Positions 23,099 to 34,600 of a stretch of 64,000 nt of DNA are shown piece by piece (the first letter of the stretch is position 1; the number at the start of each line of letters is the position of its first letter). The notes below the pieces were generated by a model. The model saw only the letters and a list, made by a program, of their open reading frames with translations, searched no databases and was not told where the DNA came from. Position numbers and translations under genes: made by a program. The stretch is from Beroe ovata (Eukaryota; Ctenophora; Nuda; Beroida; Beroidae), in NCBI GenBank assembly GCA_946803715.1, contig CAMPET010000009.1, positions 462,836 to 526,835 on the forward strand, written 5' to 3'.

Positions 23099-25688
23099 AT
23101 GAGAATATACACGATAGAACAGAAACAATCCCAGACTACTTTACAAGCTAACCTCAAGTGCGTTTGCATCTGTCTCAAAGTTGAAGATGTCCTTTATATT
23201 ATTTTCTTAAATTTTCATTCTCATTCTTAAGATCGATCTCTGAATCTCGTGACACAATTCCTCCAAGCAGGGTTGTATTATCTATATCATGTGACACGAG
23301 CTCGAACTCATACTCAAGTAAAAACACCGTCGGAATCGATGAGAATAAGATAAAAAGTATCAAGATTGGTGGTAATTTTATCGCTTATCTGACAGTCGAC
23401 GGACAGGTATCTTATTAAAATCAATTTAGTCTCATCTTTTCTTTCTCTCTCATATTCATGATTCAACTTTTAACTGTAAGGTCAGATGATTTGAGCACAG
23501 AATTTTCACCCGACCAAACATTCAGCGAAAATTGATGACGTCACCAATCTCGTAGTATGACGCCACTAATTTCATATTACGTCACTACTCTAGGTGTTTG
23601 GAGTGTACTACAATGTGAAGGAAAGCACCTCGTCCACAACCTCGAGTTTCGTGCCCGAAGGAGTGGACTTGGAGAGCAGGTCACGGAGCAGACCTACCAG
23701 GTACCCAGGCTTCAGGTACCTAGATAACAGTAACCTAGATAGTAGTGATCTAGTAACCTAGCAACCTAGATAACAGTAACCTAGATAAGTAGATAGCAGT
23801 GACCTACTGATAGCAATGACCTAGTAACCTATTAACCTAGAACGCAGTGACCTAGTGGTAGCAATGACCTAGTGGTAGTAACCTAGTTACCTAGTGACCC
23901 GTAACCTACGACTCACGACCAATATTGAGCAACCGTAGAGCGAATAATGATTATCACTGCCTCTTAGAAGCTGTTCTAAGCAACCTGACAACCAGTACTT
24001 ACAACCAGTACTTACAGTCTTACTCAACAACCAGTTCCAGTGTGTCTGACAACCAGTACTTACTCGTACCTGACAGCTAGTACTTACAACCAGTACTTAC
24101 TCAACAACCAGTTCCTGAGTATCTGAAAACCATTACTTACTCGTACCTGACAGCTAGTACTTACAACAAACACTTACTCAACAACCAGTACCTGGGTATC
24201 TGAAATCAGTATCATTCTTCAACTAATAAGGGGGCGAGCTTTATCATAAGTGTGGCTATTGACTGCTTGTCACATACAACGAAACATACAACGGAAAATG
24301 GCTCCGTGATCATCAAGGTACCCGTGAGGGATCTTGGTACCATGCTCAATCTGCCATACTCCATTAACCCCCAGGCCTCGCTCACCAGCAAGAAAGAAAT
24401 CGCGCAGATCGGGGACGAGGGAGCGGGTTGATAGTCTGCTTTCTGGTGAGTGGTACTCCGTTACAGTAGTTTTCTCCGTTACAGTAGTGAGTGGTAATCC
24501 GTTACAGTAGTTTCCTCCGTATTATAGTGGAACAAAATGATGAAAGAACCACGAAATCTCGCCATTTATACTTTTGTATTCCGAATTTGTACTTATTCGA
24601 AGTCTAGAAACTTCCCGACACTACCTCGAAAGAGAAGTGAAATGGAACTATCGGAGTATCGGACTCATTTTTACCACCTCAGATCTACCTCTAATCTGCA
24701 TACCCCCTCTCTCTCTCCCACAGATCTTCTGAGAGAATGGAGTGCTGCTGAGGGAAGCGGCGAGGGAGGTGGCAGCGCAACATCCGGTGGCGGTTGTGAC
24801 ATTGGCGGCGACCCAGAGAGCATGAGCACGTGGGGTGGCAGTCTGACACCATCAAACACAGCTGCAGCCGCCTCGTCGTCAGCCGCTAATGATGTGACCC
24901 GTGATGACGTCATCGGTTCTGCTGTCTCGGCGGGGGATCGGTTCCAGGATGAGAGTGTGGCATCGGATGTTCTCTCTCGGATATTATCGCAGGTGGGACC
25001 TGTCACTGGTGTGTCACAACTGTCATAGTGTCATAGACTCACTGACACCATATTTCCCACTCGTGACATAAGTCTCTCTCTCCCCCTGTGTCATCATGAT
25101 CATTTTCATCATCATCCCTGATGATTCCTGATGATTTGTGACCCATGTGTCTCCCACTCAGAAGACGTCTAGCACCACGTCCCGACCCCCACTCAACCTG
25201 AACACTCTGAACAACCCCGGGTTGGAGGATGATGATCATGTCGTCCCGGTGGAACCAGACGTGTCACTCACACCCGTCACTGATGTCTTCCTTTCGGATT
25301 ACTACAGCAGTGTCACGTCACGTGCCAGGTAGTAATCAGCCAATCATAGGCGGGTATGGCTGAGTTACTGGCCAATCAGATTGCAGTATTCATTAAGTTA
25401 CTAACAAATCGCGTGGCAGTTATCACTCTCTCGGTAACTCAGTGACGCTGAGTTACCAACTATTTCGCGCTATCTCTTTTCATTGTCAATACACGCGCAG
25501 CCTGATATTTGATTTGGTTTCCCCACGACTTCTCTTGTCCAATGGCCCACGTGATGCACCCAACTTGCACAGTGCACATCCAGTTACACACCCTCTCTCC
25601 CCCCAGTGACAGTGTGCTGGAAGGAGATAGACACAATGTAACAGACCATACCGAGACAAGTGCTAAAGATCAGGAGCACATCCCTGAG
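23099..25688 (+). other. UBR5: UBR5 segment 1: N-terminus, exons 1-7
   Basis: Exons 23099-23157, 23232-23406, 23594-23700, 24251-24426, 24724-24992, 25162-25328, 25607-25688. Exon 2 ends KIKSIKIGGNFIAYLTVDGQ, matching the first propeller strand of UBR5. Exon 3 is Ser/Arg-rich. Exon 4 starts by phase at 24251 (acceptor ATCATAAG) and is the least secure. Exon 5 is a Gly/Ser/Ala-rich low-complexity linker ending VASDVLSRILSQ, where human UBR5 has its UBA; only this short helix is left to suggest one. Confidence 0.75.
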
Positions 25689-28600
25689 GTATTACTAACC
25701 TCTGTTGTAGTGAAATAATCTGTGTTTCGACACCAACGGCTTGTGATTTCAGGACACAATCTTTTGTCTGTTTTTTCAAAACTCCGACTTAATTTCGGGG
25801 ATCTAAGGGAAGTGGCTAGTATCTAGTTAGATTTATAGCCCGAAGCAACGATTGAATTACCCCCGCCAACTATAATACCGATGATTATCGCCACCCCCGA
25901 CAGGTCTCACAACCGATACAGTGGACACACTCACGGAATAGGAGTCTCTACATCACCATGATAGCCGCTTCCAAGTGTGCCGTCCTGCTGGTCTGTTCAA
26001 ACGGTGAGCCGCTTAATTACATTTTAATTACATTAATTACATTTTAATTAGCCTTATCACCATCATGAACGACGATTCCTGGTTCCAAACCTTAATGCAA
26101 ATCGGAATATCGCAGTGATTTGCACTTCTGTTCGAGTTCTATTCCGCACTTTCTAACCCGCACATCATCACGATCATTTCCGAAAATTACTCTATTTCAC
26201 GTTGGGTATTCCGTACCACAATCACCTGCATTCCGTACAACACCCTATGATCACCCCGAGATTCCCAGCCCGCGAATCACAACTCGCGAATCACAGCCCG
26301 CAAATCACAGCCCGCGAATCACAACCCGCTCAGGTCACCTATGGCGCTGGGACATGACAGACAACACATTTGGCGAACACCCGCTCTACAAACTGTACTG
26401 TGGGGATAAGCCTGTGGTTAAGATACACGCTAGTAATCTTAGGATTACGGTCCTACTGGATACGGGGGAAATTGCCGTGTTCTACGATAACTTTGTATCG
26501 GGTGAGTGTTAGGTATAATTACTTTTCCGAGAATTTCTTTTCTATCTCGCTTTTTTCGTCTCATATGTTGGGGCTCCAAACTAAACGGAAGAAACCGCCT
26601 CGTCATGAACTTGTTGCAGGCGCCACTATGCCTCCCTCCGTGGGCATGATAATGCGTGACCCAACCCTGACCCCGCCCAGGTCCCCAGTAACATCCTCCC
26701 TTCCCCAGTGAGGTCATTCCCCCCAGGTCTATCGCAGCCGATGGTCATCTCCGAGCTGTCCCACTCGGCCGAACACTTGTCCGGTCTTGAGAACGAAGTT
26801 GTGGTCGACATAAAGTCGGGCGATTTCATATCGGCTGCTCTCACTCAATCAGGTTGAATAGGTTGCTATGATTAGGCTGCTATGATTAGGTTGCTATGAT
26901 TAGGTTGCTATGAATAGGTTATTGGGTTGCTATGACTCTATGGACAGGCTGCTACAGCAGCTAGTCGTTGCTATGTCGTAGTTGTGTCGTAGTTGTGTAC
27001 CTATTGTGTGACGTTGGAATTCGATCGTGCGACCAGCTACAAGCAGGTCGCAGGCTGCTATCTATTCATTTCAATATTACTATCAGGCAAAGTTTTCTGG
27101 TGGGGCATGCTACAGAAGGGAATGTCGAGTAATACAGCGCCCTCCAAAACCAAATCCTCTCCCAGTGGGAATACCACCGTCATCAAGAGTGGATCACAGG
27201 TAGGTAACCGTGTGTGATGACTAGTGGCGTGAAGATGACTGATGTTTGATGATAACTTATGTTTGATGATGACTGATGCGTGATGACTGATGATGAATGA
27301 TGTTTGATGATGTGTGACGAGTGATGACTTATGTGTGATGACTAATAACTGATGTGTGACGGCTAATGACTGATATGTGACAACTAATGTTTGATGATAG
27401 CTGATTTTTGATGATGACTGATGCGTGATCATGAGTGGTCAGGCACGTAGACAGGGGTTGGGGGCCGCGCCCCCCTCCCCCCGGAAAAATTGGACATCTG
27501 TTGAAAATTTTCAAGGACGTCCCTCCTGTATCATGATTCGTGAGTGTGGGAATTGTTTGTATCGGTAGCTCAATTGATTGTTTTCTGATGTCCCGGGGCC
27601 GAGTTCGGGTCATTCCAACACATTGTCTGAGTTCAGAACCTCTTGGTCATGATCTCATGGTGTCATTATAACTGACGTCAACTATCACGTCACGATTTAT
27701 AACTTCAAAGACTAATTGTATAATTGATATTATTGATCCCTTCATTTCGCAGGTGGTACTGAAGAACAAAGCTAACGATATCCTGATAGGTAGTCTGGTG
27801 TACACAGCCTATCCCCAGTCCAAGTTAGGAAGGGTGGAGGGATGCTCGGGAAACAGTGTTATTGTCCGCCTCTGTGATAGGATATCATCACCCTCTGCTG
27901 ATGTTAGTTAGTGGTGTTAGTGATGTTAGTCTGAGTGTGTGTTAGGGATATAAGTGAGATTGTTATGTTAGCCACGATAGTGTTAGTTATGTAATTGTCT
28001 GGCACTGTGATAGGATATCATCACCTTCTGCTGATGTTAGTTAGTGGTGTTAGTGATGTTAGTGGTGTTAGTCTGAGTGTGTGTTAGTGATGTCAGTGAT
28101 GTTAGTCTGTGTGTTAGTGATGTTATTGTCCGCCTCTGTGATAGGATATCATCACCCTCTGCTGATGTTAGTTAGTGGTGTTAGTGATGTTAGTCTGTGT
28201 GTTAGTGATGTTAGTCTGTGTTTTAGTGATGTTATTGTCCACCTCTGTGATAGAATATCATCACCCTCTGCTGATGTTAGTCTGTGTGTTAGTGATGTTA
28301 GTCTGACGTGTGTTAGTGATGTTATTGTCCACCTCTGTGATAGGATATCATCACCCTCTGCAGATGTTAGTGATGTTAGTGTATTAGTGATACGAGTTGG
28401 GTTAGGTAGTTAGTGTATCAATATTATGTGAGTTTAAGTATCACTGATGTTAGTCTTATGGCTACTGCCAATATCAACGTTTCCGATTGTCCATGTCTCT
28501 GTGTGTCAATTGGAAACTGTCCAATGACTCTCCACGTAACTCTCTCTCTCTGTCGCAGAAGCCGAAGGTAGAGACATGGTCCAACTCTCAGATAGTGGTA

Positions 28601-31600
28601 CTGGAAACCACAATCGTCCCGCTTGGTACTGTCATAGGAATACACGGTAATTATACTGATACTGATACTATCAGTAGGTAATAATTAGTCTCCTTATATT
28701 GATAAATACCGCTGACTTCGTCTCACTTGGTACCTTGAATTCGAGGATGAAGTTCACAGTACTATCATTTTGTCTATTCTTCCTATCAAAAGATTCTCGG
28801 TGATCTATAGGTACTAACTTCCTCTTATTTGTAGGTACGAACGCTATCACGATGACGAGTCGGCATACGGATCCGGCCATGTTTAGGAACGAGTGGAAAC
28901 AGTATCGGCGCATGTTCTCTGAAGGTACTGGTACCGGTGTATACGTGTTTGCGTCTATCTTAGTGTATGTTAGTGTATTTTAGTGTATTTTAGTGTATGT
29001 TAGTGTGTGTTAGTGTATGTTAGTGTATTTTAGTGTATGTTGGTGTATGTTGGTGTATGTTAGTGTTAGAGTGGTGAGTTGTTGACTATTATAGGTTAAT
29101 GATGTTTAATGTTATATCATGATGAAACAAGAACCATAGTGCAATAATAGTCGTCCAGGCTATAAATCCCTGGACTGGCTGAAATATTTGTTGAATCGTA
29201 TTGGTGACGTAATCCTTCACTAAAAGACATGTGACCCCAACTAAAAGTCACGTGTTCCCCATCATGACCCCCATGACACCCCACACACATAGGTCAGTTA
29301 GACAAGTTGGACGAGGACGTTGAGATGGAACCTAAGAAAGGGGACGAGACAGTAATGGATATAGACGGGAGCAGTGTAGCGAGTGATGCATCCCACACGA
29401 ACAACAGTGCTTATCCCAACCTCTGCGTGTACCCTGTGAGTGTGTGAAGTCATTAACCAATTATATGATAGTGTTATCATATTGAAGTTATTAACCAATT
29501 ATATGATAACACTATCATTAACCAATTAGTGTAATTAACCGATTAGGTTTATTCATGAACACAGAACGTTGTTCGGTGAAGCGGTAAATACACTGTTTTG
29601 CCTTATGTTATAGGCTCATCAGCTGTCTCAAATTTGGTTGTAATAAGTGTTATTCATCAATTAGTAAGTGACTGTGACCAACAGTGTATGAAAATATGTG
29701 AACTGTTATACTCTGGTATATGAACTGTTATACTCTGGTATATCAACTGTTATACTCTGGTATATGTACTGTTATACTCTGGTATATGAACTGTTATACT
29801 CTGGTATATGAACTGTGACCCCCCAGGTCTCGGATTTGGAGGTATACGAAAGTGGAGGTTTCTCTCACAAGATACAGAAAACTCCAGTAGAGCTCCTCGC
29901 GAGTAAATCATCGAAACTACAGGGTTAGCAGCTATAGGAGTAACGAATTTGTTTGACACAGTTTTTTAACACTGTCTTCAGTTAGATGAGAAAATTAAAT
30001 CTGTCAAATGTTGCCTATATATTCTACAATTATTGTTATCCTCTCGACTCTGGTATCAGGAAATTATGCCTCTTTCTATCTTTGTCACCGTTTATCAGCG
30101 TCATTTTTGCAGATTTTCAAGCCCTCTCGTTTAGCATCGACCACATTGGCAATGTAACTGTTCTCGCTAGGAATAGTGTGAGTAGCAATCTTCAAAATGT
30201 TATCAGTGTTCGAAACTAGTGGGCACCCTGAAATTGAGGAAAAACCAAGGGTTTCCGGCTTGGGCCAAGGAAATTCCGAATTTCACATTGTCATTCATTG
30301 TCATATCGGACAGTTTCATGTCTACGTTTTAAAACTATAAACCACTCAGAAGAACAATAACATCTACATGCTGACCAAAGACAGTGTAAGTGAGGACTGT
30401 GAAGCGATCCAAGCTGCTGACTCTCACTTTCTATCAAATATGAGTGAGTCTTATTACCTATTACTATAATAACCTAATTATTATTGCCTATTACTATATT
30501 ATAACTTAATTCTTATTGCCTATTACTAAATATGCCGAAGTCGAGATACAGAGATTTGCAACTGAGCTGACTACAGTTCCACTCAAACACCTGAAACAGC
30601 AAATTAGTAGTGGCATGATTATAATTAATTAGTTAATTATTCATTGTTGAGCTTTATCTCCTTATCATCTAACTAACATCTTACTAACATCACGACCAAC
30701 ATCTCACTAACCGCAGTGAAGTTAACAATGTTATCGACTCCCGATGTTGTTATGGTACTGGATAACCACTCCGTTCCCTTTGTTCCACCCCTTCCTACCT
30801 GTCTCAATTTCCGGGAATTTAACTATCTGCCCGCTGTCAACGCTATAGATATCAAACAGGAGGTAGGGAAATTAGTGGTGATGTGAGATGATCATAATTA
30901 ATTAGTTAATTAGTTAGTTGATCAACTACGGCATGAAACCCTCACTAACATCATGACCTACTAACTTCTCACTAACTTCTCACTAACATCACGAACTACT
31001 AAAATTTCACTAACATCTCACTAACATTTCACTAACATCACGACCTACTAACATCTCACTAACATCTCACTAACTACCTATTCGCTGTCAACACTATCGA
31101 TATCAAGCAGAAGGTAGGAGGGAGAAAAAGTGTGCGAGAAATGACTATTTTCCGAGTGACAATAAAATTTCATGGGACAGATATTTTAGAAAGTTGTAGG
31201 AAGTAGGTGTATTTTAGAAAGTTGTAGAAACGGCTAGAAATCGGTTGAAATTATTACTTTCAACCGATGCCTGAGGTTAAGTAGGATTCACGGTCAAAAA
31301 TTGTTGCGAAATTAGTTTTTGAATTCAAACTAATCATGTTCTCTCCCTGACAGGTATCGACAGTACCGGGAAAGTCACGGCTTATCGTGGCAATAGCAAA
31401 ACAAAGTCAAGTTGTCATGCCGATAGTACTGCAGGGGGATATTAAGTTCCTGACTCACATCCAGCAGCAGGATAAGGGTACCTCGACAAAACTACCGTTA
31501 CATAAGTCTAAGTGAGTATTGGGTGTTCTCGTACAACTAGTTGAATTTGAAATGATATTTCTCGTATTCCTCTCTGTTTTGCGAACTCATACAAATGAAA

Positions 31601-34600
31601 CGGTTTGTAGTAAAGTTTAAAACAGCACTGAGGTACCTAATCCTCCATAATAACACCCCTATAATTATTTCCAGACTACCCACGTGGGCTGATGTAGTCC
31701 AAGGACTACAGGAGGAGAGGGACGCATGTGGCAGGACGTGTTTGCACGTGTGTGCCATTGCTAAACCTAACCCAAAGAAGACGAGTAAGCAACCTCCCAT
31801 GGGAAATAACAGTCTGCTACCCGTGAGAGGTAAGATCACGCGTTGCATGTCACGCGTTGCATTTCACGCAGTACATGTCACGCAGCGTGACTCATTCTGT
31901 GATTATCACGCGTGATTCTCTTGATGGTGATGGACGGTTGCGTAGAAACTATTCGTCGTCTAGTTAAAGTTGGAATGCCTGTAATTAATTTTGAGGCTTA
32001 ACTCCGACTCCATTGATTGAATTCGTCGAAATCCCTCTCAACCGGCAACCACTCCCAGTGGACGATTCTAACTTCCACTCCATCACTCTGCTGAAGCGAG
32101 AGTGCTCGTTTGAGGAGCTGAGATTCCGACACTACACAGTGGAACGTCAGAAGGAGCTCAAAGAACACGATAGATGGTTGAACATTATGAGGTTCATCTG
32201 TAACATCCCATCTCTTGATCTGCCAAAACTGGTAAGTTTCGTTATAGTCCAAGCAAAATTCGTTGCTGCGTTGTTAATATAATATTTTTCCCTCCCCAAT
32301 CATCATTTTGAAAATTCAGAATATCAGCAAATTACCTACTAAAACTATAAGAATTTAGAAGTTTGATGATTATTATTTATTGTAACTTATTGTGAAAGCC
32401 GTAAAATTAATAAAATTTGTTTACTTTAAAAAAGTTTGTTTACTTAAACAATCGAAATATTGGCAAATATCCAATTTCTCCATCCTCAGCTCTCGGAGAC
32501 CGACAACGCTGGTTACACACCGTTCATAGCAGCAATCGCGTCCAAAAACTACAACAACGCCTGGTTCCTCCTGCCTATCATTACTAAACTGGATGCAGAC
32601 CAGCACCCTGGTCTCTTGCAGAAAGCGGTGTGGAAGTCCCTGCAGTATAACACCAATGTTAACCATATCTTAGCTCAGGTTGATAGATGTTGCATTATAA
32701 GAATAGGGTCAAATGTTTTGTGTTATTTCCAATTTAGTTGTCGGGAGAATGGTATTATATTTCTAGACGACCATATTGTAGTGATGAAAGCATGGAAACG
32801 GTTTGAGAATGAACTTTGACTGAGAGAACTTTGTTGGAGAATGAATCTCGTTTTAGAATGAGCTTTGTAACATGTCCTCTTTCTCTACAGGGACTGTTGC
32901 ATAACGCTCTGATCATACAACAAATACCGTCTTGGTGTACCGAACAGACAATTTACAACCTCTTCAGCCAGAATTACCACTCAATCTACAAAGTGTTGAG
33001 TAAGTGAGATATATCGCTCTACATTGTAGAGTCTACAAGTATGACTTAGGTGAGCATCGTACGTTCCCCTGGTGACCCTTTGGCCTTTACCCTTGTGACG
33101 AGAAGTGACTATAAGAATGAATCTTGAGCGCGTCCATGAGAATTCTATTCTATTCCTTTTCGATACAAAACGCCAGAGACCAGACATTTGGTGGTTTTTT
33201 ATATCTCCTTAAATCCCGGTCTAGACCCCTAACTCATAAACACACCGTCGTCAGCTTTACGATAATCACTTAATTTTCGAAAGCGTCTGACTTATTAATG
33301 TTAATCGTATCACTTAGAGTTTTAGTAAACTTACTCTCTAACACACCGTATCAGTCCAACAGAAACCGAAGCACATGGTGAAGTCAGTGGGACGACGACT
33401 GTTTGACACCACCAAACCCATGACTGTCCGAGACAGGATTATCAGATCCTTCATGTCGTCAGGTGGACGATCTGGTGGTAGCTCCGCGTCCAACATGAGA
33501 TAGTGAGTACTGCTGCTGCTGGAACTAGGTACTAAATCGTTATCAAGTACAGCTGTAATTACTAGGTTAGATTATGTGTACTTCTATTCAACCCGCTTCA
33601 ACCATTTTTCATTTTAAGTGGATTTAATAAGCAATCATTTCAAACTTCATAATGATGAATTTTCATATTTCTAAGAAGCCTTTATATTTCCTAGCAGTTC
33701 TAAGCAACAACAAGGTATCATATTCTTCTCGGATCCATTGGAAGCACGCCGTGCTCTAATTCAGATGGATGGATACGTGATTCCGGCTAGAACCAACTCA
33801 CATCACCGCACACGAACTAACAACCTCCTCTCCTATTCTAACCCTGGGGTGAGGATGCGTGTGCGGAATCTTGACACCACTCTAATTTTGACACCACTCT
33901 CAATTTCGTGTCAGAATATCGCCCCTGATAACACTTCCATTTATCTACTGAAGAATCTAATTTCTTGTCGAAATATCGTCAGATGCCCATTGTCGAGATG
34001 ATTGAATCTCTCTAACTTTAGGGATTCTTCGAAGTGTCAGTGCGGTTTGTGGCACGTGAAGTACGTGGTTTCTTCCTTACACCGAGTAAGAAGAAGAAGT
34101 CCCGGGTAAAGGAAGAGTTTGAGATGTCACAGGTAACCCGGGTGAGGGGGTGAGGGGTGGGTGAGGGGGTGAGGGGTGATGTGGGGTTAGCGGAGTGAAG
34201 TGGGGTGAGGTGTGGTGAAGTGAAGGGGAATGAGAAGGGATGAGGTGAAGGATATGAGGTGTGTCTTGCTTCCAATGATATGGTTTGATGGATCATACAA
34301 TCATGCTTGGGGTTATTGGCCGATAATTTGAAATTATAGCCAGTCTGATACCTACATCCACTTAGTTTAGAGATTGCATGTTTATGAATTATGATCCATG
34401 ATAATTCCTCAGGAGAACTACAGGAGAATGCTAGCAGATTCCTTACTCAAAGATTACGATGGAAATGTCAATGATTTATCTGAGACCCCACTTGCTACCT
34501 TCATAAACGAGGTAGTTTGGGGTACCTGAATGATTAAGTTACAAGATAAGAATTCGAAAGTTTGTTAGCAAGTTTCGAGTTCATTATATTTTGAGTGAGC

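Larger units (their letters stand above)
25904..32231 (+). other. UBR5: UBR5 segment 2: RCC1-like propeller, exons 8-22
   Basis: Exons 25904-26003, 26334-26501, 26727-26852, 27087-27199, 27753-27902, 28559-28646, 28835-28924, 29293-29435, 29827-29923, 30113-30177, 30350-30443, 30717-30862, 31354-31511, 31675-31829, 31996-32231. Recognisable matches to human UBR5 are QPIQWTHSRNRSLYITMIAA, GHLWRWDM, KVFWWGMLQKG, VVLKNKANDILIGSLVY and RDACGRTCLHVCAIAKP (the DGNRNILHACVSVC region). Every exon-exon phase agrees. Confidence 0.85.

Noticed and set aside
26621-26690. Exon-like stretch GATMPPSVGMIMRDP between UBR5 exons 9 and 10
   Set aside because: It breaks phase with the next exon, while joining 26501 directly to 26727 keeps phase and matches animal UBR5 without extra residues.
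28081-28413. Plus-strand 110-aa frame with repeated SSPSADVS
   Set aside because: Repeat-encoded continuation of the exon 12 minisatellite, inside a UBR5 intron.
29697-29818. CRISPR-like repeat array
   Set aside because: Eukaryotic minisatellite: units abut with no unique spacers; the same holds for all other tandem arrays here.
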